Assembly (NCBI GenBank): GCA_964057225.1
Contig: OZ059894.1
Span: 22,412,476 to 22,476,475, forward strand
DNA from: Auanema rhodensis
Taxonomy: Eukaryota; Nematoda; Chromadorea; Rhabditida; Rhabditidae
Direction: 5' to 3'
Length of the DNA: 64,000 nt
Positions 9,483-22,469 of the stretch are shown one piece after another. The position numbers and the translations under genes are program-made. How positions within the stretch are numbered: the first letter of the stretch is position 1; each line of letters starts with the position of its first letter. A model generated the notes under the pieces. That model was given only the letters and a program-made list of their open reading frames with translations. It was not told the origin of the DNA and made no database searches.

Positions 9483-11237
9483 CCGAGATATCAACTGATA
9501 TAAGTTCACACTTATATCCTCGATTTTCACCCTGAAGAATTAATTTTTTTGTTGAATAACATTGTCCATCGTCTTTGCCTTGAAAAATGGAATCTAAAAA
9601 CATCTACTTTTTGCTAAATTATTTTGAAATTTTTCGAAAAAATTTTTGTCAAAATGTTTTTGGAAGCATTGTTGAGTGTACATGGAAACTCAACATACAC
9701 TAATGCATCATTTTTCAAAGGATCATAACTAATTTTTGTATTAAGCGTTTCTCAATGTAGTATAGTGCATTCGATGCGGATTTTTAAGCTGCGTCGATCT
9801 GTGTTATCAGATTTGCGCTAGCTTAAAAATGCACCGAGATATCAACTGATATAAGTTCACACTTATATCCTCGATTTTCACCCTGAAGAATTAATTTTTT
9901 CGTTGAATAACATTGTCCATCGTCTTTGCCTTGAAAAATGGAATCTAAAAACATCTACTTTTTGCTAAATTATTTTGAAATTTTTCGAAAAAATTTTTGT
10001 CAAAATGTTTTTGGAAGCAATGTTGAGTGTACATGGAAACTCAACATACACTAATGCATCATTTTTCAAACGATCATAACTAATTTTTGTATCAAGCGTT
10101 TCTCAATGTAGTTTAGTGCATTCGATGCGGATTTTTCAGCTGCGTCGATCTGTGTTATCAGATTTGCGCTAGCTAAAAAATGCACCGAGATATCAACTGA
10201 TATAAGTTCACACTTATATCCTCGATTTTCACCCTGAAGGAATAATTTTTTCGTTGAATAACATTGTCCATCGTCTTTGCCTTGAAAAAAGGAATCTAAA
10301 AACATCTACTTTTTGCTAAATTATTTTGAAATTTTTCGAAAAAACTTTTGTCAGAATGTTTTTGGAAGCATTGTTGAGTGTACATGGAAACTCAACATAC
10401 ACTAATGCATCATTTTTCAAACGATCATAACTAATTTTTGTATCAAGCGTTTCTCAATGTAGTTTAGTGCATTCGATGCGGATTTTTAAGCTGCGTCCAT
10501 CTGTGTTATCAGATTTGCGCTAGCTTAAAAATGCACCGAGATATCAACTGATATAAGTTCACACTTATATCCTCGATTTTCACCCTGAAGGAATAATTTT
10601 TTCGTTGAATAACATTGTCCATCGTCTTTGCCTTGAAAAATGGAATCTAAAAACATCTACTTTTTGCTAAATTATTTTGAAATTTTTCGAAAAAATTTTT
10701 GTCAAAATGTTTTTGGAAGCAATGTTGAGTGTACATGGAAACTCAACATACACTAATGCATCATTTTTCAAACGATCATAACTAATTTTTGTATTAAGCG
10801 TTTCTCAATGTAGTATAGTGCATTCGATGCGGATTTTTAAGCTGCGTCGATCTGTGTTATCAGATTTGCGCTAGCTTAAAAATGCACCGAGATATCAACT
10901 GATATAAGTTCACACTTATATCCTCGATTTTCACCCTGAAGAATTAATTTTTTTGTTGAATAACATTGTCCATCGTCTTTGCCTTGAAAAATGGAATCTA
11001 AAAACATCTACTTTTTGCTAAATTATTTTGAAATTTTTCGAAAAAATTTTTGTCAAAATGTTTTTGGAAGCATTGTTGAGTGTACATGGAAACTCAACAT
11101 ACACTAATGCATCATTTTTCAAAGGATCATAACTAATTTTTGTATTAAGCGTTTCTCAATGTAGTATAGTGCATTCGATGCGGATTTTTAAGCTGCGTCG
11201 ATCTGTGTTATCAGATTTGCGCTAGCTTAAAAATGCA

Positions 11238-11939
11238 CCGAGATATCAACTGATATAAGTTCACACTTATATCCTCGATTTTCACCCTGAAGAATTAATT
11301 TTTTCGTTGAATAACATTGTCCATCGTCTTTGCCTTGAAAAATGGAATCTAAAAACATCTACTTTTTGCTAAATTATTTTGAAATTTTTCGAAAAAATTT
11401 TTGTCAAAATGTTTTTGGAAGCAATGTTGAGTGTACATGGAAACTCAACATACACTAATGCATCATTTTTCAAACGATCATAACTAATTTTTGTATTAAG
11501 CGTTTCTCAATGTAGTATAGTGCATTCGATGCGGATTTTTCAGCTGCGTCGATCTGTGTTATCAGATTTGCGCTAGCTAAAAAATGCACCGAGATATCAA
11601 CTGATATAAGTTCACACTTATATCCTCGATTTTCACCCTGAAGGAATAATTTTTTCGTTGAATAACATTGTCCATCGTCTTTGCCTTGAAAAATGGAATC
11701 TAAAAACATCTACTTTTTGCTAAATTATTTTGAAATTTTTCGAAAAAATTTTTGTCAAAATGTTTTTGGAAGCATTGTTGAGTGTACATGGAAACTCAAC
11801 ATACACTAATGCATCATTTTTCAAAGGATCATAACTAATTTTTGTATTAAGCGTTTCTCAATGTAGTATAGTGCATTCGATGCGGATTTTTAAGCTGCGT
11901 CGATCTGTGTTATCAGATTTGCGCTAGCTTAAAAATGCA
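11238..11939 (+). repeat. M33-M34, truncated HOR unit (junction copies)
   Basis: M33 has the alpha hallmarks A304C and T342A, but T260 and A280 rather than C260 and T280. M34 has a gamma left half (GAATAA, no TTTTTTG) and a delta right half (T187, C238G). The beta copy is missing. The pair therefore looks like a 1404-bp unit shortened by two monomers through recombination inside monomers. Confidence 0.8.
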
Positions 11940-14747
11940 CCGAGATATCAACTGATATAAGTTCACACTTATATCCTCGATTTTCACCCTGAAGAATTAA
12001 TTTTTTCGTTGAATAACATTGTCCATCGTCTTTGCCTTGAAAAATGGAATCTAAAAACATCTACTTTTTGCTAAATTATTTTGAAATTTTTCGAAAAAAT
12101 TTTTGTCAAAATGTTTTTGGAAGCAATGTTGAGTGTACATGGAAACTCAACATACACTAACGCATCATTTTTCAAACGATCATAACTAATTTTTGTATCA
12201 AGCGTTTCTCAATGTAGTTTAGTGCATTCGATGCGGATTTTTCAGCTGCGTCGATCTGTGTTATCAGATTTGCGCTAGCTAAAAAATGCACCGAGATATC
12301 AACTGATATAAGTTCACACTTATATCCTCGATTTTCACCCTGAAGGAATAATTTTTTCGTTGAATAACATTGTCCATCGTCTTTGCCTTGAAAAAAGGAA
12401 TCTAAAAACATCTACTTTTTGCTAAATTATTTTGAAATTTTTCGAAAAAACTTTTGTCAGAATGTTTTTGGAAGCATTGTTGAGTGTACATGGAAACTCA
12501 ACATACACTAATGCATCATTTTTCAAACGATCATAACTAATTTTTGTATCAAGCGTTTCTCAATGTAGTTTAGTGCATTCGATGCGGATTTTTAAGCTGC
12601 GTCCATCTGTGTTATCAGATTTGCGCTAGCTTAAAAATGCACCGAGATATCAACTGATATAAGTTCACACTTATATCCTCGATTTTCACCCTGAAGGAAT
12701 AATTTTTTCGTTGAATAACATTGTCCATCGTCTTTGCCTTGAAAAATGGAATCTAAAAACATCTACTTTTTGCTAAATTATTTTGAAATTTTTCGAAAAA
12801 ATTTTTGTCAAAATGTTTTTGGAAGCAATGTTGAGTGTACATGGAAACTCAACATACACTAATGCATCATTTTTCAAACGATCATAACTAATTTTTGTAT
12901 TAAGCGTTTCTCAATGTAGTATAGTGCATTCGATGCGGATTTTTAAGCTGCGTCGATCTGTGTTATCAGATTTGCGCTAGCTTAAAAATGCACCGAGATA
13001 TCAACTGATATAAGTTCACACTTATATCCTCGATTTTCACCCTGAAGAATTAATTTTTTTGTTGAATAACATTGTCCATCGTCTTTGCCTTGAAAAATGA
13101 AATCTAAAAACATCTACTTTTTGCTAAATTATTATGAAATTTTTCGAAAAAATTTTTGTCAAAATGTTTTTGGAAGCATTGTTGAGTGTACATGGAAACT
13201 CAACATACACTAATGCATCATTTTTCAAAGGATCATAACTAATTTTTGTATTAAGCGTTTCTCAATGTAGTATAGTGCATTCGATGCGGATTTTTAAGCT
13301 GCGTCGATCTGTGTTATCAGATTTGCGCTAGCTTAAAAATGCACCGAGATATCAACTGATATAAGTTCACACTTATATCCTCGATTTTCACCCTGAAGAA
13401 TTAATTTTTTCGTTGAATAACATTGTCCATCGTCTTTGCCTTGAAAAATGGAATCTAAAAACATCTACTTTTTGCTAAATTATTTTGAAATTTTTCGAAA
13501 AAATTTTTGTCAAAATGTTTTTGGAAGCAATGTTGAGTGTACATGGAAACTCAACATACACTAATGCATCATTTTTCAAACGATCATAACTAATTTTTGT
13601 ATCAAGCGTTTCTCAATGTAGTTTAGTGCATTCGATGCGGATTTTTCAGCTGCGTCGATCTGTGTTATCAGATTTGCGCTAGCTAAAAAATGCACCGAGA
13701 TATCAACTGATATAAGTTCACACTTATATCCTCGATTTTCACCCTGAAGGAATAATTTTTTCGTTGAATAACATTGTCCATCGTCTTTGCCTTGAAAAAA
13801 GGAATCTAAAAACATCTACTTTTTGCTAAATTATTTTGAAATTTTTCGAAAAAACTTTTGTCAGAATGTTTTTGGAAGCATTGTTGAGTGTACATGGAAA
13901 CTCAACATACACTAATGCATCATTTTTCAAACGATCATAACTAATTTTTGTATCAAGCGTTTCTCAATGTAGTTTAGTGCATTCGATGCGGATTTTTAAG
14001 CTGCGTCCATCTGTGTTATCAGATTTGCGCTAGCTTAAAAATGCACCGAGATATCAACTGATATAAGTTCACACTTATATCCTCGATTTTCACCCTGAAG
14101 GAATAATTTTTTCGTTGAATAACATTGTCCATCGTCTTTGCCTTGAAAAATGGAATCTAAAAACATCTACTTTTTGCTAAATTATTTTGAAATTTTTCGA
14201 AAAAATTTTTGTCAAAATGTTTTTGGAAGCAATGTTGAGTGTACATGGAAACTCAACATACACTAATGCATCATTTTTCAAACGATCATAACTAATTTTT
14301 GTATTAAGCGTTTCTCAATGTAGTATAGTGCATTCGATGCGGATTTTTAAGCTGCGTCGATCTGTGTTATCAGATTTGCGCTAGCTTAAAAATGCACCGA
14401 GATATCAACTGATATAAGTTCACACTTATATCCTCGATTTTCACCCTGAAGAATTAATTTTTTTGTTGAATAACATTGTCCATCGTCTTTGCCTTGAAAA
14501 ATGGAATCTAAAAACATCTACTTTTTGCTAAATTATTTTGAAATTTTTCGAAAAAATTTTTGTCAAAATGTTTTTGGAAGCATTGTTGAGTGTACATGGA
14601 AACTCAACATACACTAATGCATCATTTTTCAAAGGATCATAACTAATTTTTGTATTAAGCGTTTCTCAATGTAGTATAGTGCATTCGATGCGGATTTTTA
14701 AGCTGCGTCGATCTGTGTTATCAGATTTGCGCTAGCCTAAAAATGCA

Positions 14748-17700
14748 CCGAGATATCAACTGATATAAGTTCACACTTATATCCTCGATTTTCACCCTGA
14801 AGAATTAATTTTTTCGTTGAATAACATTGTCCATCGTCTTTGCCTTGAAAAATGGAATCTAAAAACATCTACTTTTTGCTAAATTATTTTGAAATTTTTC
14901 GAAAAAATTTTTGTCAAAATGTTTTTGGAAGCAATGTTGAGTGTACATGGAAACTCAACATACACTAATGCATCATTTTTCAAACGATCATAACTAATTT
15001 TTGTATCAAGCGTTTCTCAATGTAGTTTAGTGCATTCGATGCGGATTTTTCAGCTGCGTCGATCTGTGTTATCAGATTTGCGCTAGCTAAAAAATGCACC
15101 GAGATATCAACTGATATAAGTTCACACTTATATCCTCGATTTTCACCCTGAAGGAATAATTTTTTCGTTGAATAACATTGTCCATCGTCTTTGCCTTGAA
15201 AAAAGGAATCTAAAAACATCTACTTTTTGCTAAATTATTTTGAAATTTTTCGAAAAAACTTTTGTCAGAATGTTTTTGGAAGCATTGTTGAGTGTACATG
15301 GAAACTCAACATACACTAATGCATCATTTTTCAAACGATCATAACTAATTTTTGTATCAAGCGTTTCTCAATGTAGTTTAGTGCATTCGATGCGGATTTT
15401 TAAGCTGCGTCGATCTGTGTTATCAGATTTGCGCTAGCTTAAAAATGCACCGAGATATCAACTGATATAAGTTCACACTTATATCCTCGATTTTCACCCT
15501 GAAGGAATAATTTTTTCGTTGAATAACATTGTCCATCGTCTTTGCCTTGAAAAATGGAATCTAAAAAAATCTACTTTTTGCTAAATTATTTTGAAATTTT
15601 TCGAAAAAATTTTTGTCAAAATGTTTTTGGAAGCAATGTTGAGTGTACATGGAAACTCAACATACACTAATGCATCATTTTTCAAACGATCATAACTAAT
15701 TTTTGTATTAAGCGTTTCTCAATGTAGTATAGTGCATTCGATGCGGATTTTTAAGCTGCGTCGATCTGTGTTATCAGATTTGCGCTAGCTTAAAAATGCA
15801 CCGATATATCAACTGATATAAGTTCACACTTATATCCTCGATTTTCACCCTGAAGGAATAATTTTTTCGTTGAATAACATTGTCCATCGTCTTTGCCTTG
15901 AAAAAAGGAATCTAAAAACATCTACTTTTTGCTAAATTATTTTGAAATTTTTCGAAAAAATTTTTGTCAAAATGTTTTTGGAAGCAATGTTGAGTGTACA
16001 TGGAAACTCAACATACACTAATGCATCATTTTTCAAACGATCATAACTAATTTTTGTATTAAGCGTTTCTCAATGTAGTATAGTGCATTCGATGCGGATT
16101 TTTAAGCTGCGTCGATCTGTGTTATCAGATTTGCGCTAGCTTAAAAATGCACCGAGATATCAACTGATATAAGTTCACACTTATATCCTCGATTTTCACC
16201 CTGAAGGAATAATTTTTTCGTCGAATAACATTGTCCATCGTCTTTGCCTTGAAAAAAGGAATCTAAAAACATCTACTTTTTTCTAAATTATTTTGAAATT
16301 TTTCGAAAAAATTTTTGTCAAAATGTTTTTGGAAGCAATGTTGAGTGTACATGGAAACTCAACATACACTAATGCATCATTTTTCAAACGATCATAACTA
16401 ATTTTTGTATTAAGCGTTTCTCAATGTAGTATAGTGCATTCGATGCGGATTTTTAAGCTGCGTCGATCTGTGTTATCAGATTTGCGCTAGCTTAAAAATG
16501 CACCGAGATATCAACTGATATAAGTTCACACTTATATCCTCGATTTTCACCCTGAAGAATTAATTTTTTCGTTGAATAACATTGTCCATCGTCTTTGCCT
16601 TGAAAAATGGAATCTAAAAACATCTACTTTTTGCTAAATTATTTTGAAATTTTTCGAAAAAATTTTTGTCAAAATGTTTTTGGAAGCATTGTTGAGTGTA
16701 CATGGAAACTCAACATACACTAATGCATCATTTTTCAAAGGATCATAACTAATTTTTGTATTAAGCGTTTCTCAATGTAGTATAGTGCATTCGATGCGGA
16801 TTTTTAAGCTGCGTCGATCTGTGTTATCAGATTTGCGCTAGCTTAAAAATGCACCGAGATATCAACTGATATAAGTTCACACTTATATCCTCGATTTTCA
16901 CCCTGAAGAATTAATTTTTTCGTTGAATAACATTGTCCATCGTCTTTGCCTTGAAAAATGGAATCTAAAAACATCTACTTTTTGCTAAATTATTCTGAAA
17001 TTTTTCGAAAAAATTTTTGTCAAAATGTTTTTGGAAGCAATGTTGAGTGTACATGGAAACTCAACATACACTAATGCATCATTTTTCAAACGATCATAAC
17101 TAATTTTTGTATCAAGCGTTTCTCAATGTAGTTTAGTGCATTCGATGCGGATTTTTAAGCTGCGTCCATCTGTGTTATCAGATTTGCGCTAGCTTAAAAA
17201 TGCACCGAGATATCAACTGATATAAGTTCACACTTATATCCTCGATTTTCACCCTGAAGGAATAATTTTTTCGTTGAATAACATTGTCCATCGTCTTTGC
17301 CTTGAAAAATGGAATCTAAAAACATCTACTTTTTGCTAAATTATTTTGAAATTTTTCGAAAAAATTTTTGTCAAAATGTTTTTGGAAGCAATGTTGAGTG
17401 TACATGGAAACTCAACATACACTAATGCATCATTTTTCAAACGATCATAACTAATTTTTGTATTAAGCGTTTCTCAATGTAGTATGGTGCATTCGATGCG
17501 GATTTTTAAGCTGCGTCGATCTGTGTTATCAGATTTGCGCTAGCTTAAAAATGCACCGAGATATCAACTGATATAAGTTCACACTTATATCCTCGATTTT
17601 CACCCTGAAGAATTAATTTTTTTGTTGAATAACATTGTCCATCGTCTTTGCCTTGAAAAATGGAATCTAAAAACATCTACTTTTTGCTAAATTATTTTGA

Positions 17701-17906
17701 AATTTTTCGAAAAAATTTTTGTCAAAATGTTTTTGGAAGCATTGTTGAGTGTACATGGAAACTCAACATACACTAATGCATCATTTTTCAAAGGATCATA
17801 ACTAATTTTTGTATTAAGCGTTTCTCAATGTAGTATAGTGCATTCGATGCGGATTTTTAAGCTGCGTCGATCTGTGTTATCAGATTTGCGCTAGCTTAAA
17901 AATGCA
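14748..17906 (+). repeat. Nine-monomer segment, copy 1 (M43-M51)
   Basis: This 3159-bp segment recurs at 19311-22469, 4563 bp (13 monomers) downstream. Both copies have the same order: alpha, beta without G314C, a C119A copy, a K copy, a copy with GTCGAATAAC and TTTTTTCTA (M47, 16152), an N copy with C238G, a C142/G314C copy, gamma, and delta. Copy 1 has private CCGATATATC in M46 (15801) and TAGTATGG in M50. Confidence 0.9.
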
Positions 17907-19310
17907 CCGAGATATCAACTGATATAAGTTCACACTTATATCCTCGATTTTCACCCTGAAGAATTAATTTTTTCGTTGAATAACACTGTCCATCGTCTTT
18001 GCCTTGAAAAATGGAATCTAAAAACATCTACTTTTTGCTAAATTATTTTGAAATTTTTCGAAAAAATTTTTGTCAAAATGTTTTTGGAAGCAATGTTGAG
18101 TGTACATGGAAACTCAACATACACTAATGCATCATTTTTCAAACGATCATAACTAATTTTTGTATCAAGCGTTTCTCAATGTAGTTTAGTGCATTCGATG
18201 CGGATTTTTAAGCTGCGTCGATCTGTGTTATCAGATTTGCGCTAGCTTAAAAATGCACCGAGATATCAACTGATATAAGTTCACACTTATATCCTCGATT
18301 TTCACCCTGAAGAATTAATTTTTTCGTTGAATAACATTGTCCATCGTCTTTGCCTTGAAAAATGGAATCTAAAAACATCTACTTTTTGCTAAATTATTTT
18401 GAAATTTTTCGAAAAAATTTTTGTCAAAATGTTTTTGGAAGCAATGTTGAGTGTACATGGAAACTCAACATACACTAATGCATCATTTTTCAAACGATCA
18501 TAACTAATTTTTGTATCAAGCGTTTCTCAATGTAGTTTAGTGCATTCGATGCGGATTTTTCAGCTGCGTCGATCTGTGTTATCAGATTTGCGCTAGCTAA
18601 AAAATGCACCGAGATATCAACTGATATAAGTTCACACTTATATCCTCGATTTTCACCCTGAAGGAATAATTTTTTCGTTGAATAACATTGTCCATCGTCT
18701 TTGCCTTGAAAAAAGGAATCTAAAAACATCTACTTTTTGCTAAATTATTTTGAAATTTTTCGAAAAAACTTTTGTCAGAATGTTTTTGGAAGCATTGTTG
18801 AGTGTACATGGAAACTCAACATACACTAATGCATCATTTTTCAAACGATCATAACTAATTTTTGTATCAAGCGTTTCTCAATGTAGTTTAGTGCATTCGA
18901 TGCGGATTTTTAAGCTGCGTCCATCTGTGTTATCAGATTTGCGCTAGCTTAAAAATGCACCGAGATATCAACTGATATAAGTTCACACTTATATCCTCGA
19001 TTTTCACCCTGAAGGAATAATTTTTTCGTTGAATAACATTGTCCATCGTCTTTGCCTTGAAAAATGGAATCTAAAAACATCTACTTTTTGCTAAATTATT
19101 TTGAAATTTTTCGAAAAAATTTTTGTCAAAATGTTTTTGGAAGCAATGTTGAGTGTACATGGAAACTCAACATACACTAATGCATCATTTTTCAAACGAT
19201 CATAACTAATTTTTGTATTAAGCGTTTCTCAATGTAGTATAGTGCATTCGATGCGGATTTTTAAGCTGCGTCGATCTGTGTTATCAGATTTGCGCTAGCT
19301 TAAAAATGCA
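17907..19310 (+). repeat. M52-M55, spacer between the nine-monomer copies
   Basis: M52 is an N/TGG/C260 copy with a private-looking AACACTGTCC (T80C), a variant that later becomes frequent after 33 kb. M53-M55 are an alpha-beta-gamma fragment of the tetramer HOR, lacking delta. Four monomers therefore separate the two nine-monomer copies. Confidence 0.85.
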
Positions 19311-22300
19311 CCGAGATATCAACTGATATAAGTTCACACTTATATCCTCGATTTTCACCCTGAAGAATTAATTTTTTCGTTGAATAACATTGTCCATCGT
19401 CTTTGCCTTGAAAAATGGAATCTAAAAACATCTACTTTTTGCTAAATTATTTTGAAATTTTTCGAAAAAATTTTTGTCAAAATGTTTTTGGAAGCAATGT
19501 TGAGTGTACATGGAAACTCAACATACACTAATGCATCATTTTTCAAACGATCATAACTAATTTTTGTATCAAGCGTTTCTCAATGTAGTTTAGTGCATTC
19601 GATGCGGATTTTTCAGCTGCGTCGATCTGTGTTATCAGATTTGCGCTAGCTAAAAAATGCACCGAGATATCAACTGATATAAGTTCACACTTATATCCTC
19701 GATTTTCACCCTGAAGGAATAATTTTTTCGTTGAATAACATTGTCCATCGTCTTTGCCTTGAAAAAAGGAATCTAAAAACATCTACTTTTTGCTAAATTA
19801 TTTTGAAATTTTTCGAAAAAACTTTTGTCAGAATGTTTTTGGAAGCATTGTTGAGTGTACATGGAAACTCAACATACACTAATGCATCATTTTTCAAACG
19901 ATCATAACTAATTTTTGTATCAAGCGTTTCTCAATGTAGTTTAGTGCATTCGATGCGGATTTTTAAGCTGCGTCGATCTGTGTTATCAGATTTGCGCTAG
20001 CTTAAAAATGCACCGAGATATCAACTGATATAAGTTCACACTTATATCCTCGATTTTCACCCTGAAGGAATAATTTTTTCGTTGAATAACATTGTCCATC
20101 GTCTTTGCCTTGAAAAATGGAATCTAAAAAAATCTACTTTTTGCTAAATTATTTTGAAATTTTTCGAAAAAATTTTTGTCAAAATGTTTTTGGAAGCAAT
20201 GTTGAGTGTACATGGAAACTCAACATACACTAATGCATCATTTTTCAAACGATCATAACTAATTTTTGTATTAAGCGTTTCTCAATGTAGTATAGTGCAT
20301 TCGATGCGGATTTTTAAGCTGCGTCGATCTGTGTTATCAGATTTGCGCTAGCTTAAAAATGCACCGAGATATCAACTGATATAAGTTCACACTTATATCC
20401 TCGATTTTCACCCTGAAGGAATAATTTTTTCGTTGAATAACATTGTCCATCGTCTTTGCCTTGAAAAAAGGAATCTAAAAACATCTACTTTTTGCTAAAT
20501 TATTTTGAAATTTTTCGAAAAAATTTTTGTCAAAATGTTTTTGGAAGCAATGTTGAGTGTACATGGAAACTCAACATACACTAATGCATCATTTTTCAAA
20601 CGATCATAACTAATTTTTGTATTAAGCGTTTCTCAATGTAGTATAGTGCATTCGATGCGGATTTTTAAGCTGCGTCGATCTGTGTTATCAGATTTGCGCT
20701 AGCTTAAAAATGCACCGAGATATCAACTGATATAAGTTCACACTTATATCCTCGATTTTCACCCTGAAGGAATAATTTTTTCGTCGAATAACATTGTCCA
20801 TCGTCTTTGCCTTGAAAAAAGGAATCTAAAAACATCTACTTTTTTCTAAATTATTTTGAAATTTTTCGAAAAAATTTTTGTCAAAATGTTTTTGGAAGCA
20901 ATGTTGAGTGTACATGGAAACTCAACATACACTAATGCATCATTTTTCAAACGATCATAACTAATTTTTGTATTAAGCGTTTCTCAATGTAGTATAGTGC
21001 ATTCGATGCGGATTTTTAAGCTGCGTCGATCTGTGTTATCAGATTTGCGCTAGCTTAAAAATGCACCGAGATATCAACTGATATAAGTTCACACTTATAT
21101 CCTCGATTTTCACCCTGAAGAATTAATTTTTTCGTTGAATAACATTGTCCATCGTCTTTGCCTTGAAAAATGGAATCTAAAAACATCTACTTTTTGCTAA
21201 ATTATTTTGAAATTTTTCGAAAAAATTTTTGTCAAAATGTTTTTGGAAGCATTGTTGAGTGTACATGGAAACTCAACATACACTAATGCATCATTTTTCA
21301 AAGGATCATAACTAATTTTTGTATTAAGCGTTTCTCAATGTAGTATAGTGCATTCGATGCGGATTTTTAAGCTGCGTCGATCTGTGTTATCAGATTTGCG
21401 CTAGCTTAAAAATGCACCGAGATATCAACTGATATAAGTTCACACTTATATCCTCGATTTTCACCCTGAAGAATTAATTTTTTCGTTGAATAACATTGTC
21501 CATCGTCTTTGCCTTGAAAAATGGAATCTAAAAACATCTACTTTTTGCTAAATTATTCTGAAATTTTTCGAAAAAATTTTTGTCAAAATGTTTTTGGAAG
21601 CAATGTTGAGTGTACATGGAAACTCAACATACACTAATGCATCATTTTTCAAACGATCATAACTAATTTTTGTATCAAGCGTTTCTCAATGTAGTTTAGT
21701 GCATTCGATGCGGATTTTTAAGCTGCGTCCATCTGTGTTATCAGATTTGCGCTAGCTTAAAAATGCACCGAGATATCAACTGATATAAGTTCACACTTAT
21801 ATCCTCGATTTTCACCCTGAAGGAATAATTTTTTCGTTGAATAACATTGTCCATCGTCTTTGCCTTGAAAAATGGAATCTAAAAACATCTACTTTTTGCT
21901 AAATTATTTTGAAATTTTTCGAAAAAATTTTTGTCAAAATGTTTTTGGAAGCAATGTTGAGTGTACATGGAAACTCAACATACACTAATGCATCATTTTT
22001 CAAACGATCATAACTAATTTTTGTATTAAGCGTTTCTCAATGTAGTATAGTGCATTCGATGCGGATTTTTAAGCTGCGTCGATCTGTGTTATCAGATTTG
22101 CGCTAGCTTAAAAATGCACCGAGATATCAACTGATATAAGTTCACACTTATATCCTCGATTTTCACCCTGAAGAATTAATTTTTTTGTTGAATAACATTG
22201 TCCATCGTCTTTGCCTTGAAAAATGGAATCTAAAAATATCTACTTTTTGCTAAATTATTTTGAAATTTTTCGAAAAAATTTTTGTCAAAATGTTTTTGGA

Positions 22301-22469
22301 AGCATTGTTGAGTGTACATGGAAACTCAACATACACTAATGCATCATTTTTCAAAGGATCATAACTAATTTTTGTATTAAGCGTTTCTCAATGTAGTATA
22401 GTGCATTCGATGCGGATTTTTAAGCTGCGTCGATCTGTGTTATCAGATTTGCGCTAGCTTAAAAATGCA
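19311..22469 (+). repeat. Nine-monomer segment, copy 2 (M56-M64)
   Basis: Matches 14748-17906 monomer by monomer, including the otherwise unseen GTCGAATAAC and TTTTTTCTA in M60 (20715). By eye the copies differ at M46/M59 (GATATATC against GAGATATC), M50/M63 (TATGG against TATAG) and M51/M64 (AAAAACATC against AAAAATATC). Three differences in 3159 bp means about 99.9% identity if none was missed. Confidence 0.9.

Larger units (their letters stand above)
7021..15449 (+). repeat. Tetramer HOR, 1404 bp, M21-M44
   Basis: The order is: alpha (N, TGG, A187, C260, A304C, T342A), beta (G, K, CTTTTGTCAG, T187, C260, G314C), gamma (G, TGG, A187, T260), delta (N followed by TTTTTTGTTG, T187, C238G, T260). 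Units are M21-M24 (7021), M29-M32 (9834), M35-M38 (11940), M39-M42 (13344) and the start of M43-M44 (14748). M25-M28 (8425) keeps the order, but M25 and M26 are replaced by a GGAATCAATG/GTAAATGG type and M27 is 356 bp. M33-M34 (11238-11939) is a two-monomer remnant of a unit. Confidence 0.9.
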
